This document shows, in pieces, positions 7,683-16,187 of a DNA stretch of 41,081 nt. The DNA lies in the NCBI GenBank assembly GCA_035289305.1, contig DATDXN010000011.1, positions 1 through 41,081 on the forward strand. The letters are read 5' to 3'. Each line of letters begins with the position of its first letter. The stretch's first letter is position 1. The position numbers and the translations under genes are program-made. This DNA is from DATDXN01 sp035289305 (GTDB lineage: Bacteria > Patescibacteriota > Microgenomatia > UBA1406 > HO2-37-13b). The notes under the pieces are model-generated. The model was not told where the DNA came from and searched no databases. It saw nothing but the letters and a program-made list of their open reading frames with translations.

Positions 7683-8909
7683 ATGAGAAAATTTTGCATA
7701 GAGACGCTATTGCTTCTTGCGGTTTCAGCAGTGGTCATTTTTTACCAATTTCCTCGCCTTCCGGTCAATCTTGCACGAGATGAAGTGGAATTTGCCCGTC
7801 TTGCCTTGTCGCTTGAAAAGACTGGTTATATTCCTTATAGTTCCTTTGCCACGGGTCACTCGACACTGTATTTTTATATCCTGCTTTTCTTTTTGAAACT
7901 TGTGGGTATTTCGAATTTCGCGCTTCGCCTTCCTTCCGCCCTTTTTGGCGTTTTGGGAGGTGTCGTATTTTACCTTCTGATGAAGAAAGTGTTTCAAAAA
8001 CCCCCCCCTTCTTTTGTACAGTCGTACTTACCTATTGGACTTGCTATTCTTTTTGTCAGTATGCGCTGGTATTTTAATTTTGCCCGTTTTGCTTTTGAGG
8101 GCACTTTTCTTCTTTTTCTTGAGTTGGTTTCTATCTATTTTCTTTTTATATATCGTGAAAAAAGAAAACCACTTTTTGCGTTCTGTTCTGCTATCTTTGC
8201 AGGGCTTGCTTTTCATTCATATACGCCGGGAAGGATCTTTTTCATCCTTCCCTTTTTGTGGATAGCGCTGGGATGGGGAAAAGTGAGAATACGAGTATTT
8301 ATTATTTCTTATTTGATGTTTCTTTTAGTAATTTTTCCACTGTTTTCATATCTTTCAATTCGTGGCGATTCACGTATCGATGAGCAATCTTTTTTAACAA
8401 GCGTAGAGTTGACGCTTAAAGATAAAACAACGATTTTCAAAGAAAATATTAAAAGAGTGGCTTATATGTTTCATGTTGAGGGCGATATGAATGGAAGACA
8501 TAATTATCCGCAGAAACCCGCGCTCAATATTTTTATGGGTTTATTGTTTATTGTTGGATTGTTCATTGCTTTATATCGATATAGAAAATTTCCCAATCTC
8601 TTTTTTATCGCCTATTTTTTGTTATCGCTTGGTCCTTCACTGCTTACCCATTATCGTGAAAATCCCCATATGCTTCGGACATTCACCGCAATTCCGTCAG
8701 TTGTCTATTTTGCTGGTTTGGCACTTCAATGTATCCTGCATAGTATCCAGAGAATGTGCGTGCGAGCTTTCATCCTTGGAATTTTGCTGTACATGCTTAT
8801 TCTTTCATCTCTATATGAGTTGCGCACATATTTTCTTTTCCAGAAAAATGTTTTTTACGACTCCTTTGAAGTGCCTTATTCTATTGAAAATGCTTTAAAA
8901 TTGGAGTAG
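7683..8909 (+). CDS. GT39/ArnT-like integral membrane glycosyltransferase
   Basis: A 408-aa polytopic membrane protein with about nine hydrophobic helices. After the first helix, the loop LPVNLARDEVEFARLAL carries the Asp-Glu pair expected at the catalytic site of GT-C enzymes of the GT39/ArnT group, which use polyprenyl-phosphate sugars outside the membrane. SFATGHSTLYFYIL and NFALRLPSALFGVLGG continue the family pattern. It is shorter than ArnT (~550 aa) and lacks a sizeable C-terminal soluble domain. Substrate unknown. It is transcribed away from the manC operon. Confidence 0.75.
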   Translation: MRKFCIETLLLLAVSAVVIFYQFPRLPVNLARDEVEFARLALSLEKTGYIPYSSFATGHSTLYFYILLFFLKLVGISNFALRLPSALFGVLGGVVFYLLMKKVFQKPPPSFVQSYLPIGLAILFVSMRWYFNFARFAFEGTFLLFLELVSIYFLFIYREKRKPLFAFCSAIFAGLAFHSYTPGRIFFILPFLWIALGWGKVRIRVFIISYLMFLLVIFPLFSYLSIRGDSRIDEQSFLTSVELTLKDKTTIFKENIKRVAYMFHVEGDMNGRHNYPQKPALNIFMGLLFIVGLFIALYRYRKFPNLFFIAYFLLSLGPSLLTHYRENPHMLRTFTAIPSVVYFAGLALQCILHSIQRMCVRAFILGILLYMLILSSLYELRTYFLFQKNVFYDSFEVPYSIENALKLE

Positions 8910-8951
8910 AATACATATGCATTATACATTCATCAGATTCATTTTAGAAAT

Positions 8952-9362
8952 ATGTCAGAAGAAATAAAACAAGGAGAGTCTGTGGAGTCTGTTCCTGTTG
9001 CAGCATTTAGAGAGTTTTGCAAAGGCATCCATCCTTCAACTATCCAAGCGCAAGCTACTAGTCTATATCTTGGATTGAAATCGTTGAATGCGAAATATAA
9101 TCTGTCTAAAGATAAGCCGCATAACGATGATTCAATTCAGAGTCAGATAGCACAACTAGAAGTTGAACGTTATCGGGCACGAAGCGAATCTGGGTATATG
9201 AAGGGGGAGGCTTCAGCAAGAGAAGCATATCGCGCTTTTTTCAGTGGGATGTTGCACGATGTCACAGATAATCATCAAGTATTAAATCCGATCGCCAAAG
9301 AATACGAAGTGGCAGAGTTGGCAAATCGCATATTTGAAAAAAGATTAGAAGAAGTGAAATAG
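8952..9362 (+). CDS. Hypothetical protein, 136 aa, helical and soluble
   Basis: I do not recognise this protein. It is hydrophilic, with no signal peptide or membrane segment, rich in Glu, Lys, Arg, Ala and Gln, and probably mostly helical. A stretch SQIAQLEVERYRARSESGYM (about residues 63-82) could form a short amphipathic or coiled helix. It follows the GT39-like gene by 42 bases and ends 7 bases from the convergent acyltransferase stop. The coding call rests on an uninterrupted frame with balanced composition and on the lack of any other gene in this interval. Confidence 0.6.
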   Translation: MSEEIKQGESVESVPVAAFREFCKGIHPSTIQAQATSLYLGLKSLNAKYNLSKDKPHNDDSIQSQIAQLEVERYRARSESGYMKGEASAREAYRAFFSGMLHDVTDNHQVLNPIAKEYEVAELANRIFEKRLEEVK

Positions 9363-9369
9363 TTGTTAT

Positions 9370-9963
9370 TTATCGAAACCAGCGGGCGCGGCCGAGCCGA
9401 TAATGAAGGTTTTTATTTCTGCGTTCGCCGATTACACGAGCAGGCACTCCGGCAACAATCGCGAAAGGCGGCACATTTTTGGCGACGACAGCCGCAGCCG
9501 CCACAATTGCTCCTTTTCCTATGGTGACGCCGGGTAAAATAATGCTTCGTGGTCCCACAAAAACATAATCCTCAATTTTGACCGAAGCATCTTTTGCAGC
9601 AAAATCTGGGTCTTCTATGTCGTGTTTAGAATTGTATATCATCACGTCGCTTGCGATGTCGACGTGATTGCCGATTACAAGTGGCGCTCTACCGTCAAGG
9701 AAGGCTTTTTCACCGATAATCGTATCTTCTCCAATCACGATATTACGGCTATCAAAAAACCGCGCATACATATGGATAGTTGAGCCTGTGCCTATTTTCA
9801 TCCCTCCCGTGCGGTAAAGCAGGCGTCTCACGTGGTGAGACGGTATACAGCCTGCAAGGTGTAGCATGTATATCTCAAGCTCGACGATGATACTACTGAC
9901 GCGATTTAGTATTTTTTGCACTATTTCTTCAGTTGTCAGGGTTTTGCCTGTTTTATCCTTCAT
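9370..9963 (-). CDS. Hexapeptide-repeat acyltransferase (maltose/galactoside O-acetyltransferase type)
   Basis: A 197-aa left-handed beta-helix acyltransferase. Imperfect hexapeptide repeats run from MKIGTGSTI through NIVIGEDTIIGEKAFL and LVIGNHVDIASDVMI to KIEDYVFVGPRSIILPGVTIG and GAIVAAAAVV. NSKHDIEDPDF supplies the catalytic His seen in NodL/LacA-like acetyltransferases, and the end has the typical AIVAGVPARVIG. It likely O-acetylates the polysaccharide made by the neighbouring enzymes, using acetyl-CoA; the acceptor is unknown. ATG 9963 lies 11 bases inside the upstream GT4 gene, and it is last in operon B. Confidence 0.88.
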   Translation of the reverse strand: MKDKTGKTLTTEEIVQKILNRVSSIIVELEIYMLHLAGCIPSHHVRRLLYRTGGMKIGTGSTIHMYARFFDSRNIVIGEDTIIGEKAFLDGRAPLVIGNHVDIASDVMIYNSKHDIEDPDFAAKDASVKIEDYVFVGPRSIILPGVTIGKGAIVAAAAVVAKNVPPFAIVAGVPARVIGERRNKNLHYRLGRARWFR

Positions 9964-11047
9964 GTTTCACGGTGTTTTTCAATGCTTCTAATGTTTCTTG
10001 AGCACATTTTTCCCAACTAAACAATTGTACTCTTTCTTTCCCCTTTTTGACAAGCTCTTGGGCAAGAGCGGTATTGGTTACTATTTCAAGCATTTTTTCG
10101 GCAAGTTCTTGCGGGTCATGCGGATCAAAATATAAACACGCGTTTCCTCCGATTTCAGGGAGACTCGAGCTTTTGGAGGAGACGACAGGACATCCCAAGC
10201 TCATTGCCTCAAGCAGAGGAATCCCAAAACCCTCATAGAGCGAGGGAAGAACGAAAAGCGACGCGTTTGTGTATAAAACTTCTTTTTCCTCATCGCTTAC
10301 ATACCCCGTAAAAATTACCTTATGTTCAAGATGTGAAGCTCGCACATGGTTAAAAATTTCTTCATACAACCACCCCTTTTTGCCGGCAATTATCAATCTA
10401 TAATCTGGTTTCTCTTTCAAGAAAGAATTGAAAGCATTTATTAAAGTAATTAAGTTTTTTCGTGGTTGAATTGTGCCAACGTAGAGAATGTATGGCTGTT
10501 GGCTTTTTGCTGTTGGCTTTTTGCTGTTGATTATGGATTGATAGCCATTGTGGATCACCTTAATTTTTTCATCGGGAATGTGATAAAACTTCATAATATC
10601 TTTTTTTGTTGTTTCCGATACTGCGATGATTTTTTTTGCCTTTTTTACCGAATAAGCTGTCCAGTTTTTGAGTTGATATAGATCCTTTTTCAGAAACTCT
10701 TGCGGGTAGTAAAGATACGACACGTCATGGATCGTGACGACTGTTGGTATGGGACAAAAACGAGGCGCATAATGAGCAGGTGAAAAAAACACATCGCATT
10801 GCGGATGCAGATATAAATTAAAAGGAAGAAACAACTGACTCCACAAGAAAGGGCCTTTTACTACATGATAGGCGAAATATGCAGATGGAGTCGGGAGATC
10901 TGATTGTGGTGGGTTTTTGAGGTAGATGACGAATTGAAGGTCGGCAGATGCACGGCGCGCAAAATAATGGAGAATATTGTATGTATAGACAGATACGCCG
11001 ACTTTTTCAGAGACATTTGCTTCGTTGCCGTCAACTGCGATTTTCAT
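9953..11047 (-). CDS. GT4 family glycosyltransferase
   Basis: A 364-aa GT-B enzyme beginning MKIAVDGNEANVSEKVGVSV. VVTIHDVSYLYYP and IIAVSETTKKDIMKFY are N-lobe family segments. ILYVGTIQPRKNLITLINAF starts the donor-binding lobe, and YEGFGIPLLEAMSLGCPVV near residue 270 is the E-x7-E motif. I chose ATG 11047 because homologous neighbours start with the same MKIA strand; the open frame runs back to 11083. The start overlaps the preceding gene's end by 17 bases, an arrangement repeated one gene upstream. Donor sugar unknown. Confidence 0.88.
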   Translation of the reverse strand: MKIAVDGNEANVSEKVGVSVYTYNILHYFARRASADLQFVIYLKNPPQSDLPTPSAYFAYHVVKGPFLWSQLFLPFNLYLHPQCDVFFSPAHYAPRFCPIPTVVTIHDVSYLYYPQEFLKKDLYQLKNWTAYSVKKAKKIIAVSETTKKDIMKFYHIPDEKIKVIHNGYQSIINSKKPTAKSQQPYILYVGTIQPRKNLITLINAFNSFLKEKPDYRLIIAGKKGWLYEEIFNHVRASHLEHKVIFTGYVSDEEKEVLYTNASLFVLPSLYEGFGIPLLEAMSLGCPVVSSKSSSLPEIGGNACLYFDPHDPQELAEKMLEIVTNTALAQELVKKGKERVQLFSWEKCAQETLEALKNTVKHEG

Positions 11048-12158
11048 ATACTTTTTCAAAAATAGATAATAATTGTGCTGCAAACTTTTCTTTCGAAAAA
11101 TCAGAAGCCCTTTTTAAACCTTTGTTTTTAAGCTCCTCTCGCAAAGATGTATCTGTAGAGAGCTTGATGAGTGATTGACAAATAGCATCTTCATTATGTG
11201 GATCAAAAAGAAGGGCGTTCCCTTGGGCGATTTCCCTCAAAGATGATGTATTTGAGGTGGCGACAGGACAGCCCAATTGCATAGCCTCAACGATCGGGTA
11301 CCCAAATCCCTCATAAAGTGAGGGAAAGACGAAAAAAAGAGCAGATTGATAGAGAGAATAAAGTTCGTGATCAGGGACAAAACCAAGGAATTTAACCGCA
11401 TTATATTTACTGCTATCGAGGTCTATTTCTGATTCCTTCCAACCCTTGCTGCTAACCACTACCAAATCTACATCGTGTAGGCCGCTTCTTAAAAAAGCGC
11501 TCATCAGTCTTTTTAGATTTTTTCGCGGTTCACGTTTGCCCACGGTTAAGATAAAAGGTTTAGTCAGTTGGTATTTTTTAAGGACAGTTTGATAATTCTG
11601 AGATGTCAAGCTACTTCCACCCCTGGGGTGGATAACTGCTGGATAGACCACCTCAATCTTTTCTTGAGAGATATTTAAAAGATCAGTCAGGTCTTTTTTT
11701 GTACTCTGCGAATCGGCAATAATCAATGCGCTTTCTTTTTTCACCCATTGTAGACGTCTTTTTTGAACATCTATGATTTTTTGAGGTAAAGTCTCGGAAA
11801 ATTTGAGAAACACAAGGTCATGTATGACCGTGATTTTTTTTGCCCGTGACGGTGGTTCGGTCCAATCGGAGGTTATGATTAAATCAACTTTACCAATTAA
11901 GTGGTCTATCGGAAAAATATGGAGCCGATTCCATAACAAGTCAAGCAAAATCGGCGGAAGGAGATACTTTTTTAGCGTGTGTTTATTTTTGATCGCTGTC
12001 TCAATCTGGCGATTTAGTTTACCCCTCAAGGAAGAGAAAAAAAAGACGTACTCGTTTTTTTGGTCATATCTTAAAAGTATCTCAACCATATTTTTAACAT
12101 AACGAGCGACACCGCTTCCTTCATAAACGATTTGAGAGATATCAATTGCTATTTTCAT
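11031..12158 (-). CDS. GT4 family glycosyltransferase
   Basis: A 375-aa GT-B enzyme beginning MKIAIDISQIVYEGSGVARY. ITVIHDLVFLKFSE and LIIADSQSTKKDLTDL match the N-lobe of the group, ILTVGKREPRKNLKRLM starts the donor lobe, and YEGFGYPIVEAMQLGCPVA near residue 280 is the E-x7-E motif. It is clearly a paralogue of the next gene (9953-11047), with which it shares the opening strand, HD segment and C-lobe pattern, so the two may have arisen by duplication. ATG 12158 overlaps the upstream gene by 17 bases; the open frame extends to 12194. Donor sugar unknown. Confidence 0.88.
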   Translation of the reverse strand: MKIAIDISQIVYEGSGVARYVKNMVEILLRYDQKNEYVFFFSSLRGKLNRQIETAIKNKHTLKKYLLPPILLDLLWNRLHIFPIDHLIGKVDLIITSDWTEPPSRAKKITVIHDLVFLKFSETLPQKIIDVQKRRLQWVKKESALIIADSQSTKKDLTDLLNISQEKIEVVYPAVIHPRGGSSLTSQNYQTVLKKYQLTKPFILTVGKREPRKNLKRLMSAFLRSGLHDVDLVVVSSKGWKESEIDLDSSKYNAVKFLGFVPDHELYSLYQSALFFVFPSLYEGFGYPIVEAMQLGCPVATSNTSSLREIAQGNALLFDPHNEDAICQSLIKLSTDTSLREELKNKGLKRASDFSKEKFAAQLLSIFEKVYENRS

Positions 12159-13359
12159 GGTATTTTTTTTGCATATGTAAGTATGTTTTTTCAAGATTAT
12201 GCGCTATGGTGATCCAATTGTATTTTTTTTCGATGAGATGGCGTGCGTTGAGCTGTATCTTGCGATAGAGTTTCGCGTCTTTGAGCAAATGGATGGCCAT
12301 CTTTACAAATTCTTCATCAGTATTTGCAGCAAGGATGTCTTCTCCGTCTTTTACCTCAAGTCCCTCAATTCCCACATTGGATGAGATGACAGGAAGTCCA
12401 GCTGCCATAGCTCCCAATACTTTAAGTCTTGTTCCTCCAGGTCCTTTTATAGGAGCTAAAAATATTGAAGATTGCGCATACATTTGTTTTACCATATCAA
12501 TGTTTGAAGGATCAATATCGACAATTTCCACGCTGTAGCTCCCAAGGTGGCCAATTTTTTTTCGAGCCTGTTGACCAGCGATATAGCAAATAGCTTCCGG
12601 GATCTGTTTTTTGATTTTTGGAAAAATGTCTTTGGCTAGAAATTGAGCAGCTTCAACATTTTGTAACCATGAGAAATTTCCCTGATACAGAAATATCGGT
12701 CTTTGCTTTTTTTTCTCATCAAAAATAGTGATAAGGTCTTCTCCCGCGCCATTTGGAATGATTTTGATGGTGAGATGAGGGGCGATCTCGAGCATCTTTT
12801 TTTTATCTGTATCAGATACTGCAATCACCAGGTCAGCTTTCTGCCAGTAGCGTTTTTCCCAGAATTTGAGCTTCAGTACATCAAGATAGAAAAATATTCG
12901 CAAGAAAAAGTATTTAAGCGACTTAACAAAATGCTGATATACCTGGTATTCAATCGTTTGTTCCACCAGAAGTATTGGGATACTTGTGTGTGGGATATGG
13001 GGCATGATGTAAAACGTTTCCGCATGAATGAGGTCAAAATTTCTCTTCTTGACCAGGTTGAAAACAACGTTTTTTGCCTCTTGAGAAAAGTTTCGAACAA
13101 TAAGAAAAGGGTGAGGACCGAAGATGCTTTTGAAAAGATTGTTCGCTGTCCATGGCGATTCGGACCTTTTACATACATGGATTTCCTCACAGTATTCTTT
13201 CAGATTTACAGCAAGTTTCTTTTCCTCGTCGCTTTTAATGAGTGAAACAAGAGTAATTTGATGCTTTTTTCCTAAGTTTTTGAGGAGATTATACGATCGT
13301 ACTTGTCCGCCGGAGGAAGGAGGGTAGGGTAAATATGGTGTCACCATGAGTATTTTCAT
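12142..13359 (-). CDS. GT4-like glycosyltransferase with degenerate donor motif
   Basis: A 405-aa GT-B protein. It starts KILMVTPYLPYPPSSGGQVR, with the glycine pair of the acceptor lobe. ADLVIAVSDTDKKKM and IFLYQGNFSWLQNVEAAQFL are conserved family segments; the latter resembles the PEP-CTERM-associated sugar transferase group. The donor motif reads GPGGTRLKVLGAMAAGLPVI (about residues 305-324). Relatives usually have a Glu where this has Gly (VLEAMA), the residue that contacts the nucleotide ribose. First gene of operon B; its end overlaps the next gene by 17 bases. Whether it is active is uncertain. Confidence 0.82.
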   Translation of the reverse strand: MKILMVTPYLPYPPSSGGQVRSYNLLKNLGKKHQITLVSLIKSDEEKKLAVNLKEYCEEIHVCKRSESPWTANNLFKSIFGPHPFLIVRNFSQEAKNVVFNLVKKRNFDLIHAETFYIMPHIPHTSIPILLVEQTIEYQVYQHFVKSLKYFFLRIFFYLDVLKLKFWEKRYWQKADLVIAVSDTDKKKMLEIAPHLTIKIIPNGAGEDLITIFDEKKKQRPIFLYQGNFSWLQNVEAAQFLAKDIFPKIKKQIPEAICYIAGQQARKKIGHLGSYSVEIVDIDPSNIDMVKQMYAQSSIFLAPIKGPGGTRLKVLGAMAAGLPVISSNVGIEGLEVKDGEDILAANTDEEFVKMAIHLLKDAKLYRKIQLNARHLIEKKYNWITIAHNLEKTYLHMQKKYHENSN

Positions 13360-13449
13360 ATGTATATGGTCATTTCAAAACCAATTTGTGCAGATTCTGT
13401 CACTCGACAGCCCCAAAAAGTTCAGGCAATCCCACTTTTGTGGTGCTCC

Positions 13450-13490
13450 CCCGCCTGCCATGCGTTGCCGCAAGGCATCGCGGGCATGGC
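13450..13490. repeat. GC-rich intergenic repeat, copy A
   Basis: This element fills the centre of a 192-base gap without genes (13360-13551). It opens with CCCGCCTGCC and can fold with GCCATGC (13457-13463) pairing GCATGGC (13484-13490), plus an inner GCC-GCAA-GGC. Its first 22 bases match those at 35511-35532 with a single difference, and CATCGCGGGCA near its end is also shared. I see no gene or other feature in the rest of the gap. Confidence 0.65.
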
Positions 13491-13551
13491 CGTCTCGTGC
13501 CACCTGCGTTAGTCTTGTAGGTTTTGAAATCAATTTTATCACTATTTTCGC

Positions 13552-14667
13552 TTAACTTACAAAATATCCTTGTATAAAAAAAGAGAGAAGCGTAATTTGC
13601 ATAGCGCCAAAAATAATAGCAATGATGGTTTTTGTAGCCACATTTTGAAGACGGGAAAGGTAGAAAAATATCGAAAAAGACATGAGCGTATAACGAGGGA
13701 TTGATGAAAAAGTGCCTGTCAAGGAAGGAACGAGAAGATTAAAAAGGGAAAAACATGCAAGTGAAGCGAGAAAATAGTCTTTTTTCTTCAGTGTGAGTAA
13801 AAGCTCTACGATACAAATAACAAAAGCAAACGTAAAAAAAACACTTTCAACAATGGCTATAAAGTAGGAAAAATCAAAGCGCGCAGTGAAGAAAATTTTC
13901 ACATACCTAAAGTATACCTGCGGAAGAAAAATAAGTTGGGTAGATCTTGAAGCCCCGAATGCAGGTTGTGCGTTCACAAAAAATAACGGATCTCCGGTAG
14001 ATTTCCATAAATACAACATGTAAGAAAAGAGTCCCACAAACGGAGACAAAAGCAAGAGGAAACTTTTAGCGCGGTGTTTTCTAAAGGGAAACATAAAAAG
14101 AAAGGGAAAAAAAAGCCCAACACCAATAAGTCGTGTAGCGGAAGCAAATGCAGAAAAAATTGCAGCGCGTATATAATTTTTTTTCTTCAAAAAATATAGC
14201 GATAACGTCACCAGCATGAAAAATAATCCTTCAGTATATACTGCACCTGTAAAAAAAGCAGTTGGGAAAAGCAAAAGAAATGCCAAAAGCCAGTTGGGTG
14301 AAAGTTCTCGCCTGAAAAGAATTGCAAGGCGATAGATACAATATATTCCGATAAAAAAGCTTATGTATGAAATGATCAATCCGGCAGTAAGATAATTTCC
14401 TCCAAAGATGGGTGAAATAAATCGTATAAGGATAGGATACAGTGGAAAAAAAGCCTGTTCATATTGATGATATCCTTCTTTAGCAATACTCAAATAATGC
14501 AGGCCATCAAAGTTGGCAAATGAATAGATGATGCGCGGAAGACGATATAGGGGAAGTGTGTCACGGTAGGGGAAAAAACCTTTATACGGTATGAACTGTA
14601 TTGCCAGTGCTGCAATACCTAAAAGGAAGACAACTCTGACAATAAAAATGAGTAAAATTCGTTTCAT
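13552..14667 (-). CDS. PIG-V-like integral membrane mannosyltransferase-family protein
   Basis: A 371-aa polytopic protein with about nine membrane helices. The first external loop contains ANFDGLHYLSIAKEGY followed by QAFFPLYPILIR. This WDG-HY-IA-GY plus FPLYP pattern is characteristic of the PIG-V/Gpi18-related GT-C family (COG5542), whose eukaryotic member adds mannose to GPI anchors from dolichyl-phosphate mannose. FPTAFFTGAVYTEGLFF and ASATRLIG are further conserved parts. Substrate in this organism is unknown; a mannose donor would fit manC in the locus. ATG 14667 overlaps the upstream gene by 4 bases, and it is last in operon A. Confidence 0.82.
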   Translation of the reverse strand: MKRILLIFIVRVVFLLGIAALAIQFIPYKGFFPYRDTLPLYRLPRIIYSFANFDGLHYLSIAKEGYHQYEQAFFPLYPILIRFISPIFGGNYLTAGLIISYISFFIGIYCIYRLAILFRRELSPNWLLAFLLLFPTAFFTGAVYTEGLFFMLVTLSLYFLKKKNYIRAAIFSAFASATRLIGVGLFFPFLFMFPFRKHRAKSFLLLLSPFVGLFSYMLYLWKSTGDPLFFVNAQPAFGASRSTQLIFLPQVYFRYVKIFFTARFDFSYFIAIVESVFFTFAFVICIVELLLTLKKKDYFLASLACFSLFNLLVPSLTGTFSSIPRYTLMSFSIFFYLSRLQNVATKTIIAIIFGAMQITLLSFFIQGYFVS

Positions 14668-16187
14668 TTCATTCTCCCGGGCACAAGTTTCAATATATAC
14701 ACGGTGTCATTTTCAAAAATAATGGGATATGTCTTTTTGAGACTGTCTGCTGCTTCTTTTTTCATAGTGACAAAGTAGACGATACCGTCTTTCTCAAGGT
14801 CTTTGAATTCTTTTGTAGGAGCGGGATATCCTTTTCTATCTGCAAGGTAAAGAAGGGTAGTATCGCCGGTCGTGTCTGTTGCGATTTTCGCATCTTTTTC
14901 AGTGAGTGTGTTGACAATTTTCCCTATGCTGACCAAGCCAGAATTGGTAGCATAAAATCCCTTCATACGATAGAGGGAAAATAAGAAAGAAGCACAAAAT
15001 ACGAAAACGAGGAGAGAAATCTTGATAAACAGAGTTCCCATGGTTTTCTTTTCGTATATGATATATCGTGTTCCCAAACCAGCAAAAATAGCAAGAGGTG
15101 GAAGAATAAGGATTTGATAATAATCATGTTGCACATTCCCTCCCTGAAATACAAAAAGATACACGAGTGATGTAATCCCTATGCTGTGAAAAAAAAGGCT
15201 TTTTTTGTGTTTTTTCACGATTCCCACTATCACAAGTGCCGTCAGGTATCCACCGAGTATAAGAAGAAGTATTCTCTCCTCAAAAATCCATCGGAAAAAA
15301 GCAGGTCTGAAAAAAATAGTTTGTCTTCCTTGAGGAGTATTTACCTGTGTGAGAAGCCAACTTGCAAAAGGAATGCCTTCTTTAAATTGTACCATCCATA
15401 TCCTCCAAAGGACAAGAGGGACGAGTGATATGCCATAAAAGTAAACACGTATCTTTTTAAAAAGTGCAAACGAATAGGTTTTGAAAAAAAGGTATACGAC
15501 GGGAATATAGTAAAAGATCGTCGTAGGTTTGATGAGGATCGCAAACGCCATGGCAATGAGTGAAATACCGTAGAAAAGCCAGGTAGTGATAGATCGATTG
15601 TTTTCCCTTCTCTCAAGATGTATGTATAAAAAAAGAAGACTCACAAAGGTAAGAGAAAGCGCCGTCATATCGGGAAGCACAACGCGTGAAAAAAAGACAA
15701 AAAAAGGAAAAACAGCAAAAACAAGAGAAGCTACTGTTGCAGCTATCCTATCTTCTTCTTTCAGAACAAGAAGATAGATACATACAATAGTGATAAGTGA
15801 GAAAAAAGAAGTGACAAGTCTTCCATATACCTCAAGAGGAAAAATAGGAATATATTTATATAAAAGAGCAAAGAGAGCATTATAGAGAGGAAATTCGACA
15901 AAGCGATATCCTTGGGGGTTATCAAGACCTGATTGAATGTTAGATAGATCATGATAGCGAGGGTGCAGGAGATCAAAGCCGCTTCGCACAAATGTGCGTG
16001 CGACAGAGGCAGTATCTGCTTGTCTCCATGAGTGATGATCAGTGAGCGATGTATTTATTTTATAGAGCCGAAAGAAAAAAGCGATAAGCAAAATAAGCGA
16101 GATAATGAGAATATCCCGTTTCTTAAAAGTTTTGACCGGGGAAGTAGAATCATTTTTTTTCTTGTTTTTTTTCTTGTTGTTTGGCAT
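14664..16187 (-). CDS. GT39/ArnT-like integral membrane glycosyltransferase
   Basis: A 507-aa membrane protein with about eleven hydrophobic helices and a ~100-aa soluble C-terminal part. After the first helix comes FRLYKINTSLTDHHSWRQAD; D-H-H-S-W-R-Q-A-D is the acidic, aromatic loop of this GT-C group. VEFPLYNALFALLY and FFSRVVLPDMTALSL follow. It likely transfers a sugar from a polyprenyl-phosphate carrier outside the membrane. The N-terminal ~25 residues are almost all Lys and Asn. That lysine run lies in the 38-base overlap with the previous gene, whose own C-terminus is also lysine-rich there. Substrate unknown. Confidence 0.8.
   Translation of the reverse strand: MPNNKKKNKKKNDSTSPVKTFKKRDILIISLILLIAFFFRLYKINTSLTDHHSWRQADTASVARTFVRSGFDLLHPRYHDLSNIQSGLDNPQGYRFVEFPLYNALFALLYKYIPIFPLEVYGRLVTSFFSLITIVCIYLLVLKEEDRIAATVASLVFAVFPFFVFFSRVVLPDMTALSLTFVSLLFLYIHLERRENNRSITTWLFYGISLIAMAFAILIKPTTIFYYIPVVYLFFKTYSFALFKKIRVYFYGISLVPLVLWRIWMVQFKEGIPFASWLLTQVNTPQGRQTIFFRPAFFRWIFEERILLLILGGYLTALVIVGIVKKHKKSLFFHSIGITSLVYLFVFQGGNVQHDYYQILILPPLAIFAGLGTRYIIYEKKTMGTLFIKISLLVFVFCASFLFSLYRMKGFYATNSGLVSIGKIVNTLTEKDAKIATDTTGDTTLLYLADRKGYPAPTKEFKDLEKDGIVYFVTMKKEAADSLKKTYPIIFENDTVYILKLVPGRMK

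Noticed and set aside
12703..13245. 180-codon open frame opposite a GT4 gene
   Set aside because: Antisense shadow of a conserved glycosyltransferase, with odd composition rich in Phe, Cys and Lys.
13360..13551. Small RNA or gene in the gap between operons A and B
   Set aside because: The only structured part matches the repeat at 35511; no promoter and terminator pair could be identified.
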